A DNA stretch of 7,273 nucleotides, taken from JAVBSN01 sp031547045. GTDB lineage: Bacteria > Bacillota > Clostridia > Lachnospirales > Lachnospiraceae. Made by a program: the position numbers and the translations under genes. The notes beneath the pieces were generated by a model. It did not search any database, was not told where the DNA came from, and saw nothing but the letters and a program-made list of their open reading frames with translations. The stretch is taken from positions 1 through 7,273 of the forward strand of contig JAVBSN010000102.1 in the NCBI GenBank assembly GCA_031547045.1, written 5' to 3'. Positions 1 to 5,884 of this stretch are shown in pieces (within the stretch, counting starts at the first letter, position 1; each line of letters starts with the position of its first letter).

Positions 1-1247
1 TCACCGTCTTGAATTCCTAATGCTTCTAATTCATCTAATATACCATTAGACTTGAGAAATTTTTGAAAAAAGTCGAAACCTTTTTCAGATTCTAGGTTGG
101 TGTAACCTAACATTCTCTCAATTCTAGGACCTTCGATAAGATATACGCCCTCTTCTTCCTCTGATTTAGAAACTGTGTATGGTTCATTATCAAATGAGAA
201 TTCTGGGAAGTATTCTTGTTCAAACTCTATAATATCATCAGGAGCTTCTTTAACTAATTGATTAACGTGCCATAATAACTCGTTAACACCCTTGCCTGAA
301 ACAGCCGATATAGGGAACACTTTAATACCTTTAGGTTCAAATTCATCCTTAATCATTTCAATAACTGTTTCATAATCATCTCCATATAGAGCATCTATTT
401 TATTTGCAGCAATTACTTGAGGTCTATTAGCTAAGTCTTCATTATAAGAACGTAACTCCTCATTAATTGCATTAATGTCTACAATTGGGTCTCTACCTTC
501 TGTGGATGCAGCATCTACTATATGAACCAACACCTTAGTTCTTTCTATATGACGTAAGAATTCATATCCTAATCCAACACCTTCAGAAGCACCTTCTATT
601 ATACCTGGAATATCAGCAATTACAAAACCATTATTATCACCTAGATCTACAACGCCTAAATTAGGATTAAGTGTTGTAAAATGATAATTAGCTATCTTAG
701 GTTTTGCATTTGTAACTCTTGATAAGAATGTTGACTTACCAACGTTAGGGAAACCAACTAATCCAACATCAGCAATAACCTTAAGCTCTAAGTTAACCCA
801 TAATTCTTTAGCAGGTTGTCCTGGTTGAGCATACTTTGGTGCTTGCATAGTTGCTGTTACAAAATGTTGATTACCTCTACCACCATTACCACCTTTAAGA
901 AGAACAACAGGTTCTTTCTTATTTGACATATCAAGTATAACTTTATTAGTCTCAGCATCTTTAATTAACGTACCTGGTGGAACTTTTAGTATTATATCTT
1001 TTCCATCGGCACCATGGCAATTTTTCTTGCCCCCAGGTTGACCATCTTCAGCACAGTATTTTCTTACATTTCTAAAGGCAACTAATGTATTAAGACCTTC
1101 ATCTACTTCAAAAATAAGATTGCCTCCACGACCACCATCACCACCATCGGGGCCACCATTAGGTACATATTTTTCTCTTCTAAAACTTACATGACCATCG
1201 CCACCCTTACCGGCTTTTATATATATTTTAGCTCTATCTGCGAACAA
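1..1247 (-). CDS. obg: Obg-family ribosome-associated GTPase (ObgE/CgtA), 3' end cut by window edge
   Basis: GTP-binding protein that acts at the 50S ribosomal subunit in late assembly and stress control. The 415 complete codons show the three Obg domains in order. Residues 1-158 are the glycine-rich Obg fold (GKGGDGHVSFRREKY, GGPDGGDGGRGG, GGNGGRGN). The G domain follows, with G1 GFPNVGKST 165-173, the switch I threonines in HFTTL near 191-192, G3 DIPG 212-215, G4 NKID 282-285 and G5 ISA near 313-315. The last part, from about residue 345, is the C-terminal OCT domain. By comparison with remembered Bacillus Obg, only about a dozen residues and the stop are missing. The start is TTG at 1247, reading MFADRAKIYIKAG in line with Obg N-termini; AGAGGTGA lies 5 bases upstream and no ATG or GTG nearby fits the family start. 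It is separated from rpmA by a terminator and has its own promoters, so it is probably transcribed apart from the L21-L27 operon. Identification is secure. Confidence 0.97.
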   Translation of the reverse strand, partial: MFADRAKIYIKAGKGGDGHVSFRREKYVPNGGPDGGDGGRGGNLIFEVDEGLNTLVAFRNVRKYCAEDGQPGGKKNCHGADGKDIILKVPPGTLIKDAETNKVILDMSNKKEPVVLLKGGNGGRGNQHFVTATMQAPKYAQPGQPAKELWVNLELKVIADVGLVGFPNVGKSTFLSRVTNAKPKIANYHFTTLNPNLGVVDLGDNNGFVIADIPGIIEGASEGVGLGYEFLRHIERTKVLVHIVDAASTEGRDPIVDINAINEELRSYNEDLANRPQVIAANKIDALYGDDYETVIEMIKDEFEPKGIKVFPISAVSGKGVNELLWHVNQLVKEAPDDIIEFEQEYFPEFSFDNEPYTVSKSEEEEGVYLIEGPRIERMLGYTNLESEKGFDFFQKFLKSNGILDELEALGIQDG

Positions 1248-1274
1248 AAAAATCACCTCTATCTCTTTAATAAG

Positions 1275-1366
1275 TAATAATAGTATACCATATACACTAA
1301 ATTCGTAAAAACCTCATTAAGTGTCTAGGTATGCATTCTTACTAAGCTCGGAAACACCTCGCTAAG
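1275..1366 (-). repeat. Imperfect tandem duplication (45 + 47 bases) in the obg promoter region
   Basis: Read on the minus strand, unit A (1366-1322, 45 bases) and unit B (1321-1275, 47 bases) both begin CTTA. In the first 25 bases they share CTTA, GAGGT, TTT, CGA and TTAG, with 19 of 25 positions identical. Further on both carry ATG.ATAC-like blocks. In addition a perfect 20-base word (taagtaataatagtatacca on the plus strand) occurs at 1271-1290 and 1363-1382, exactly 92 bases apart, carrying the -10 of each promoter. The array therefore looks like a decayed duplication that yielded two promoters. Confidence 0.75.
1282..1303 (-). promoter_or_regulatory. Proximal obg promoter (P2), extended -10
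   Basis: On the minus strand TATACT (1287-1282) is preceded by TGG, giving an extended -10 (TGnTATAAT-like). A weak -35, TTTACG, lies 16 bases upstream (4 of 6 matches to TTGACA). Transcription would start near 1275, giving a leader of under 30 bases before the obg ribosome binding site. It lies in the second unit of a tandem duplication whose other unit adjoins the distal promoter. Sequence-based prediction only. Confidence 0.6.
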
Positions 1367-1369
1367 TAA
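1339..1369 (-). repeat. Imperfect hairpin at the predicted 5' end of the P1 obg transcript
   Basis: Arms of 13 bases (1357-1369 and 1339-1351) pair at 10 of 13 positions around a 5-base loop. The predicted P1 start falls in the first arm, so the RNA would begin close to this stem. It could protect the 5' end or be chance; there is no U-tract, so it is not a terminator. Confidence 0.4.
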
Positions 1370-1373
1370 TAAT

Positions 1374-1402
1374 AGTATACCAAATCATCTAATTACAATC
1401 AA
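1374..1402 (-). promoter_or_regulatory. Distal obg promoter (P1), sigma-A type
   Basis: Minus strand TTGATT (1402-1397), a 17-base spacer, then TATACT (1379-1374) with TGG in front as an extended -10. This is a strong vegetative promoter match. The start would be near 1367, so the transcript would begin inside an imperfect hairpin (arms 1369-1357 and 1351-1339). It points towards obg, and its -10 region is shared base for base with P2 92 bases downstream. Confidence 0.72.
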
Positions 1403-1404
1403 AT

Positions 1405-1432
1405 TATTATTATATATATATTTATAATAATA
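1405..1432. repeat. AT-only inverted repeat
   Basis: Ten-base arms tattattata (1405-1414) and tataataata (1423-1432) flank an AT-only centre, directly beside the composite inverted-repeat element and just upstream of the obg P1 -35. Being entirely A and T, it may act as an easily melted or UP-element-like stretch, or may only reflect base composition. Confidence 0.45.
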
Positions 1433-1570
1433 TACAGTTCAGCCATAAGCTCGATTTCGCTTCGCTACATCTCGTTTTGGCAGAGCGCCATATAAATGTC
1501 TAACAATATGCATACGAAAGCAAGCTTTCTCTTACATTTTGTTAGACATTTGTATGGCTGAACTGTATAT
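1430..1570. repeat. Composite intergenic inverted-repeat element, MITE-like, 141 bases
   Basis: Outer terminal inverted repeats of 18 bases match perfectly (1430-1447 against 1553-1570; core ACAGTTCAGCCATA). Inside, a second inverted repeat of 19 bases with one mismatch (1488-1506 against 1538-1556) shares its TATGG end with the right outer arm. A small apical stem GAAAG/CTTTC lies at 1516-1529. The 40 bases between the left outer and left inner arms (1448-1487) include a segment that recurs near 2698-2733. The element has no coding capacity. Its terminal repeats, size and intergenic place resemble a miniature inverted-repeat element or a large REP-like palindrome. Both ends can be read with a flanking TA, but mobility is inference. 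Confidence 0.65.
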
Positions 1571-1599
1571 AAAAATAACTGGAGTTATATAACTCCAGT
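1569..1599 (-). terminator. Rho-independent terminator of the rplU-prp-rpmA operon
   Basis: A perfect 22-base palindrome at 1578-1599 (half-site ACTGGAGTTAT) lies 24 bases past the rpmA stop. On the minus strand it is followed by TATTTTTATAT. The stem has four G-C pairs and an AT-rich top, then a U-rich tail, which fits intrinsic termination of the leftward transcript. The tail on the opposite strand is not U-rich, so it is directional. Confidence 0.85.
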
Positions 1600-1622
1600 C
1601 ATCATTCATAATCATATACTAA

Positions 1623-1913
1623 TTATTCGTTAGAAGCTACAGGATAAATAGATACTTGTTTCTTGTCTCTACCTTTTCTCTCAAATCTAACAACACCATC
1701 TACTAACGCAAATAATGTATCATCTCCACCACGTCCTACGTTAAGACCTGGATGAATCTTAGTACCACGTTGTCTATATAGAATATTACCAGCTTTTACG
1801 AATTGACCGTCAGCTCTTTTAGCGCCTAATCTCTTAGACTCTGAATCTCTACCGTTCTTAGTAGAACCAACACCCTTTTTATGAGCAAAAAATTGAAGGT
1901 TCATTATCATCAT
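1623..1913 (-). CDS. rpmA: 50S ribosomal protein L27 with Prp-cleavable N-terminal extension
   Basis: Ribosomal protein L27 of the large subunit, whose N-terminus reaches towards the peptidyl-transferase centre. Of 96 residues, 1-9 form an extension, and the conserved core starts AHKKGVGSTKNGRDSESKRLG and continues through RQRGTK and GRGGDDTLFA to the family end. The block MNLQFF followed by A (residues 4-10) is the site that Prp cuts in Firmicutes, so the mature protein should begin AHKKG and have 87 residues. Three close in-frame ATGs exist (1913, 1910, 1904). I chose 1913 because AGGAGG, inside the end of prp, lies 9 bases upstream; the others are 12 and 18 away. It starts 4 bases after the prp stop, implying coupled translation. 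An upstream in-frame ATG at 1964 would overlap prp and lacks family similarity. It is followed by a clear terminator. Confidence 0.97.
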   Translation of the reverse strand: MMIMNLQFFAHKKGVGSTKNGRDSESKRLGAKRADGQFVKAGNILYRQRGTKIHPGLNVGRGGDDTLFALVDGVVRFERKGRDKKQVSIYPVASNE

Positions 1914-1917
1914 ATCA

Positions 1918-2247
1918 TTACACCTCCTCAAAGAGTAATCTAACATAATCGTTGCCATATTCATTAGAAATTCCTTCTATACCTATAATTAATGATCTTA
2001 TTAATAAATTAGCCTCATAACTAATATTTTCAGTAAATAATAACTTGATAAAACCTGTTACCTCATCAGTATCTACTGTAAAATCATCTTTGGTAAGTAT
2101 CTCTAGTGAATTAATTGTTGTAATAACTAATGCGGATACACCACTGCAAACTACATCTTCGCCTACATCAGCATATTCTGCATGTCCTATGAATTGGAAA
2201 CCCTTAAAATCATCTTGTGAATCTTTATAAATAGTTACCTTAATCAT
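1918..2247 (-). CDS. prp: Ribosomal-processing cysteine protease Prp (YsxB family)
   Basis: Small cytoplasmic cysteine protease that removes the N-terminal extension of L27 so that functional ribosomes can form. At 109 residues it has the usual family length. The motif GHA with His22 and the motif VVCSGVSAL with Cys34 are the catalytic pair, at the same positions as described for the Staphylococcus aureus enzyme; the acidic YADVGED stretch between them is also typical. It sits between rplU and rpmA, the conserved place for this gene, 13 bases after rplU, with a modest AGGA ribosome binding site 7 bases before its ATG. The end of the gene contains the AGGAGG used by rpmA. Its substrate site (NLQFF/A) is visible in the adjacent L27, which strongly supports the assignment. 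Confidence 0.96.
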   Translation of the reverse strand: MIKVTIYKDSQDDFKGFQFIGHAEYADVGEDVVCSGVSALVITTINSLEILTKDDFTVDTDEVTGFIKLLFTENISYEANLLIRSLIIGIEGISNEYGNDYVRLLFEEV

Positions 2248-2260
2248 AATATAATCCTAA

Positions 2261-2569
2261 TTAAGCATTAATTGCTTCAATCTTAACCTTAGTGAAAGGT
2301 TGTCTATGACCTTGTTTCTTGTGATAGCCAGTTTTTCTCTTATACTTGTAAACTACAACTTTCTTACCTTTGCCGTCGCCTACAACTGAAGCCTTAACAC
2401 TTGACTTAGCTACTGAATCTCCACAAAGCATATCAGAATCATTTTTGATAGCTATAACATTATCAAATGTTACTTCTTGTCCAGCTTCCACATTAAGCTT
2501 CTCAACTTTAATGATATCACCTTCAGCTACCTTGTACTGCTTTCCACCTGTTGCTATAATTGCGTACAT
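2261..2569 (-). CDS. rplU: 50S ribosomal protein L21
   Basis: Large-subunit protein that binds 23S rRNA, 102 residues, the normal family length. The N-terminus MYAIIATGGKQYKVAEGD is typical, and the C-terminal block KYKRKTGYHKKQGHRQPF (about 74-92) is the L21 signature rich in basic residues. The chosen ATG at 2569 follows GGAGG with a 7-base gap. An in-frame start further upstream at 2683 would run through the promoter and leader, so it is rejected. First gene of the rplU-prp-rpmA operon, with its own strong promoter and a structured leader that may mediate feedback by L21. Confidence 0.98.
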   Translation of the reverse strand: MYAIIATGGKQYKVAEGDIIKVEKLNVEAGQEVTFDNVIAIKNDSDMLCGDSVAKSSVKASVVGDGKGKKVVVYKYKRKTGYHKKQGHRQPFTKVKIEAINA

Positions 2570-2648
2570 ATGGGTACCTCCTATTATCATTACTCGCCAA
2601 CTACGGTGTTGCCATATAGGCATACTTATACCTCGTTGTGCGGCATAC
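2570..2648 (-). promoter_or_regulatory. Structured 5' leader of rplU, candidate L21-type ribosomal leader
   Basis: The leader of about 79 bases folds by eye into one rod. The closing stem is CGC(A)CAAC (2642-2635) with GTTGGCG (2601-2595), seven pairs and one bulged A. Inside it lie GGT/ACC (2632-2630 with 2607-2605) and then TGCC/GGCA (2622-2619 with 2613-2610) around a TATAT loop. The GGAGG site follows. L21 leaders are known upstream of rplU in low-G+C Gram-positives and are thought to bind L21. The position fits, but I have not matched this sequence to the published consensus. There is no clear terminator stem, so any control would act on translation or on RNA stability. Confidence 0.6.
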
Positions 2649-2654
2649 CTTAGT

Positions 2655-2683
2655 ATAATAGCACTAATCAAAATCTGTGTCAA
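2655..2683 (-). promoter_or_regulatory. rplU operon promoter, sigma-A type
   Basis: Minus strand TTGACA (2683-2678), a 17-base spacer, TATTAT (2660-2655). The -35 is perfect, the -10 matches 5 of 6 positions and the spacing is ideal. Transcription should start near 2648 and run through rplU, prp and rpmA to the terminator at 1569-1599. Confidence 0.85.
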
Positions 2684-2692
2684 TACTTTTTT

Positions 2693-2734
2693 AACAGTGT
2701 AGCGAAGTGAAATCGAGCTTATAGCTGAACTGTT
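2693..2734. repeat. Short copy of the intergenic repeat family, inverted relative to the copy at 1434
   Basis: On the minus strand, 2733-2698 matches plus-strand 1434-1469 at 34 of 36 bases (shared blocks ACAGTTCAGC, ATAAGCTCGATTTC and CTTCGCTACA). The copy is bounded by short palindromic ends aacagt (2693-2698) and actgtt (2729-2734), making a 42-base unit. It fills most of the gap between the RNase gene stop and the rplU -35. In the direction of transcription it is followed by A-rich rather than U-rich sequence, so it is not a normal terminator for the upstream operon. Confidence 0.8.
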
Positions 2735-2737
2735 ATT

Positions 2738-3910
2738 TTATACATCCAACAATTGCTCTGCTATAGATTTCTTAATCTTCTTTCTTGTTATTTCAACAAG
2801 ATTAAGTTTAGTAATATCAATAAAATTAGTTTTTACTTTATCTTTACTAATAACTTGTTTAAGAGTCTTTATTAATTCATCTATATATTCATTATTATCC
2901 ATATTTATAAAATCAATAATAATAATGCCAGATAGATTACGAAGACGTAATTGCCTTCCAATTTCTATAGCCGCTTCTACATTTACTTTAAATATATTTT
3001 CAGATTTTTTCTTTTTATCAATAGATTTACCTGTGTTAACATCAATAACTACCATAGCCTCTGTTTGTTCAATTATTAGATAACCACCAGACTTTAGCCA
3101 GACTTTCTTCTTAAGAGCATCCTCAACCTGTTTGTTAATGTTATATAGCGCCTTAAGTCCGAGCAAATCATCTTTATATAATCTGATTTTATTGCAAATA
3201 TCATTGCTATTTTGAGAATAATATTCTATAAGAGAATCATATAAATTATGGTTATCAGTTAATATTTCATCTATTAAATTCCCACTATATTCATTAATAA
3301 ACTTAATGGCTGGATGTCTTGAATATACTAATTGATGTGCTTTTAAATGATTGGCCTTATGAAAAATAGAATTCATTTCTGATTGTAGCTTATTGATTTC
3401 TATAATAATGTCTTCATTATTAGCATCCTTGCAATCTGTTCTTAATATAGCACCATAATTATTATCTATATAATCTTTGGCTAAATTATTAAGTTCAGAT
3501 TTTCTCTCAGGATTAGTAATCTTATTAGAAACCCCTAATTTACCTATACTATTATCTAATACAATATACTTGCCATTTAAAGTTATATTGGCCGTTGCCA
3601 TAGAATTCTTAGTTTTAATAGCATCTTTATTAACTTGAACTAATATCAAATCCCCTATAACTAGTTTATCAGTGTTCTTCTTATTTAAAAATATATGTTT
3701 CTCATCTAAGGAATAATAGCATAGAACCTTATTCTCAATTTCAACAAAGGCAGCATTTAAGTTCTTAACTATATTATCTACTCTACCTACATATACGTTC
3801 CCTAAAACACCTAAAGAGCCCTCAAATGAGAGCTCTGTAAGCAAGTTATCTTCTATATAAGCATATAATGTTTTTTCATTATAATCAGTTATAACTAATT
3901 TATTTGACAT
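2738..3910 (-). CDS. RNase E/G-family endoribonuclease lacking the zinc-link
   Basis: Endoribonuclease of the RNase E/G family, cutting single-stranded RNA in rRNA or mRNA processing. It has 390 residues, shorter than Escherichia coli RNase G (about 489). An S1-like region lies at about 35-120 (GNVYVGRVDNIV). The catalytic region WLKSGGYLIIEQTEAMVVID carries Asp290 and Asn292, and IIDFINMD carries Asp333. The 43-residue gap between the two metal-binding aspartates equals that of E. coli RNase E (303 and 346). The protein ends soon after LVEITRKKI, exactly where the family normally continues into the CPxCxG zinc-link, and no such codons follow in the 3' sequence. It starts 5 bases after hisD, with GGAGA overlapping the hisD end, and is therefore probably expressed with the histidine genes. 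It could be called rng, but the E versus G subtype is not settled. Confidence 0.92.
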   Translation of the reverse strand: MSNKLVITDYNEKTLYAYIEDNLLTELSFEGSLGVLGNVYVGRVDNIVKNLNAAFVEIENKVLCYYSLDEKHIFLNKKNTDKLVIGDLILVQVNKDAIKTKNSMATANITLNGKYIVLDNSIGKLGVSNKITNPERKSELNNLAKDYIDNNYGAILRTDCKDANNEDIIIEINKLQSEMNSIFHKANHLKAHQLVYSRHPAIKFINEYSGNLIDEILTDNHNLYDSLIEYYSQNSNDICNKIRLYKDDLLGLKALYNINKQVEDALKKKVWLKSGGYLIIEQTEAMVVIDVNTGKSIDKKKKSENIFKVNVEAAIEIGRQLRLRNLSGIIIIDFINMDNNEYIDELIKTLKQVISKDKVKTNFIDITKLNLVEITRKKIKKSIAEQLLDV

Positions 3911-3915
3911 AAATA

Positions 3916-5217
3916 TTATTCTCCATCTTTTTCAAATCTAACTTTAATAGAGTTTGCATGAGCTGTTAAATGTTCGCTTGTAGCAAAATCGATAATATCC
4001 TTAGATATTGGTTCTAATGCTTCTCTTGAATAATATATAATACTTGATTTTTTAATGAAATCATCAACACTTAATGGTGAGAAGAATTTGGCTGTACCAT
4101 TTGTTGGTAATACATGATTAGGACCAGCAAAATAATCTCCAAGTGGTTCTGATGAATACTCACCAATAAATATAGCACCAGCATTTTTAATCTTAGTCAT
4201 AGTATCAAATGGATTAGCAGTTACTATTTCTAAATGTTCTGAAGCTATCTCATTAGCAGTATCAATTGCTTCTTCCATATTGTTAGCTATTAATATATAT
4301 CCATAATTCTCAATAGATTTTGTAATAATTTCTTTTCTAGGTAGTTCTTCAATAAACTTATCAACCTCTTCAGAAACTTTATCAGCTACTTCTTCAGATG
4401 TTGTAACTAATATTGCTGATGCAAGTTCATCATGTTCTGCTTGCGATAATAGATCAGCAGCTACAAATCTTGGATTAGCAGTTTCATCAGCTAGTACAAG
4501 TATTTCAGAAGGTCCTGCAATAGAATCAATACTAACATGTCCATATACTGCTCTCTTAGCTAATGCAACAAATATATTACCAGGTCCTACTATCTTATCA
4601 ACCTTAGGAATACTATTAGTTCCATAAGCAAGGGCTGCTATTGCTTGAGCTCCACCAGCCTTATATATAGCTGTTGCTCCTGCTTCATTTGCTGCAACCA
4701 AAGTAGTTGCGTATATCTTTCCTTCATTGTTACAAGGTGTAGTCATAATAATGTTTGATACACCAGCAACCTTTGCAGGAATTATATTCATAAGTACAGA
4801 TGAAGGATATGCTGCCTTGCCACCTGGAACATATACACCAACAGATTCTATAGGTGTAACTTTTTGCCCTAGCATACTTCCATTTGGCTTAGAATCAAAC
4901 CAGCTATATTGTAATTGTTTCTTATGGTAATCTTCTATATTAAATATAGCCTTTCTAATTATCTCAACCAAATGATAATCAACCTCTTTATAGGCTTCTT
5001 CAATCTCTTCTTTAGTAACTAAAATATTGTTAGCTGTAATATCTGCTTTATCAAATTTCTTAGTATATGAGAATAAAGCTGAATCTCCATTATCTCTAAC
5101 ATCATTAACAATATCATCAACTATTTGAGTATATTCTCCATAGTTATTTGTACTTCTCTTAAGTAGATTATTTAAAATATCTGACTTTGTATCTTCATTT
5201 AAATATACTTTACGCAT
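3916..5217 (-). CDS. hisD: Histidinol dehydrogenase
   Basis: Catalyses the last two steps of histidine synthesis, oxidising L-histidinol through histidinal to L-histidine with two NAD+. It has 433 residues, full family length. Zinc ligands predicted from E. coli are all present: Gln259 and His262 (LLSQAEHD), Asp361 (GDYFAGPNH) and His420 (LTAHAN). The catalytic pair Glu327-His328 is in ASEHLEI. The signature around VGPGNIFVALAKR and AGPSEILVLADE (about 210-245) is intact. The ATG is one base after the hisG stop, and its AAGGAGG lies inside the last codons of hisG, six bases upstream, so the two genes are translationally coupled. In many operons the next gene would be hisB; here it is an RNase E/G gene. 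No sign of damage. Confidence 0.98.
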   Translation of the reverse strand: MRKVYLNEDTKSDILNNLLKRSTNNYGEYTQIVDDIVNDVRDNGDSALFSYTKKFDKADITANNILVTKEEIEEAYKEVDYHLVEIIRKAIFNIEDYHKKQLQYSWFDSKPNGSMLGQKVTPIESVGVYVPGGKAAYPSSVLMNIIPAKVAGVSNIIMTTPCNNEGKIYATTLVAANEAGATAIYKAGGAQAIAALAYGTNSIPKVDKIVGPGNIFVALAKRAVYGHVSIDSIAGPSEILVLADETANPRFVAADLLSQAEHDELASAILVTTSEEVADKVSEEVDKFIEELPRKEIITKSIENYGYILIANNMEEAIDTANEIASEHLEIVTANPFDTMTKIKNAGAIFIGEYSSEPLGDYFAGPNHVLPTNGTAKFFSPLSVDDFIKKSSIIYYSREALEPISKDIIDFATSEHLTAHANSIKVRFEKDGE

Positions 5218-5218
5218 C

Positions 5219-5869
5219 TTAATCCTCCTTCATAAGTAACTCATTAAGATCTTTTAATAACTTACGAATTCTTTCTTGTTCCATCTTAAGGCTTACTTGG
5301 TTAACAACCATTCTAGCTGACAATGGACAAATCTCTTCAAGTACACCTAGACCATTTTCTCTTAGAGTACTTCCAGTCTCTACAATATCAACAATTACTT
5401 CAGATAAATCAACTATAGGTGCTAATTCAACAGAACCATTAAGTTTAATTATCTCAACTGTTTGATTTTTCTCGTTATTAAAGTATTCCTTAGCAATATT
5501 AGGATATTTACTAGCTACTCTAATAATTTCATTTTTATTAAGTAATTCTCTTGCTGATTCAGGACCACATACACACATTCTGCATTTTCCGAAGCCTAGA
5601 TCTAATACTTCATATATATTCTTACGTCCTTCTTCTAATAAAGTGTCTTTACCTACAACACCAATATCAGCAGCACCATACTCAACATATGTAGGAACGT
5701 CCCCAGCTTTAGCAAGGAAGAACTTTAACTTTAACTCTTCATTTACAAAAATAAGCTTACGAGTATCTTTATCTTTCATTTCATCACAAGTAATACCGAT
5801 TTGTTCAAATAATTCAAGGGTTGTTCTTGCAAGTCTACCTTTTGCTAGTGCAAATGTTAAATATCTCAT
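5219..5869 (-). CDS. hisG: ATP phosphoribosyltransferase, short-form catalytic subunit
   Basis: Catalyses the first committed step of histidine synthesis, joining ATP and PRPP to give phosphoribosyl-ATP. With 216 residues it is the short form (HisG_S), which lacks the C-terminal ACT-like feedback domain and needs HisZ for activity and histidine control. The N-terminus MRYLTFALAKGRL is typical, and the PRPP-binding loop DIVETGSTLRENGL lies at 161-174 after APIVDLSEVIV. I chose the ATG at 5869 because GGAGG lies 8 bases before it; a TTG in frame at 5884 would put that GGAGG inside the gene and add five non-conserved residues. It follows hisZ by 15 bases and overlaps the hisD ribosome binding site. 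Confidence 0.97.
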   Translation of the reverse strand: MRYLTFALAKGRLARTTLELFEQIGITCDEMKDKDTRKLIFVNEELKLKFFLAKAGDVPTYVEYGAADIGVVGKDTLLEEGRKNIYEVLDLGFGKCRMCVCGPESARELLNKNEIIRVASKYPNIAKEYFNNEKNQTVEIIKLNGSVELAPIVDLSEVIVDIVETGSTLRENGLGVLEEICPLSARMVVNQVSLKMEQERIRKLLKDLNELLMKED

Positions 5870-5884
5870 ATTATAATCCTCCAA

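Noticed and set aside
1271..1382. CRISPR-like or phage attachment direct repeats
   Set aside because: Only two copies of the 20-base word exist, embedded in a longer tandem duplication with promoter elements; no spacer series or integrase is present.
2045..2230. Plus-strand open frame of 61 codons opposite prp
   Set aside because: It lies entirely within the well-supported prp gene on the other strand, with low-complexity Ser/Thr-rich translation and no family resemblance.
2570..2683. N-terminal extension of L21 from an upstream in-frame start
   Set aside because: It would translate the -35, -10 and leader; the residues are not L21-like and GGAGG points to the ATG at 2569.
2370..2702. Plus-strand open frame of 110 codons opposite rplU and its leader
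   Set aside because: It covers L21, its leader and its promoter in antisense, has no recognisable domain, and no promoter or ribosome binding site supports it.
2693..2734. Rho-independent terminator after the RNase gene
   Set aside because: The stem ends are only six bases with a long interior, and the following bases on the minus strand are A-rich.
4727..4930. Plus-strand open frame inside hisD
   Set aside because: Antisense shadow of a conserved enzyme, with no independent signals.
5643..5876. Plus-strand open frame inside hisG
   Set aside because: Antisense shadow of conserved HisG sequence, with no ribosome binding site.
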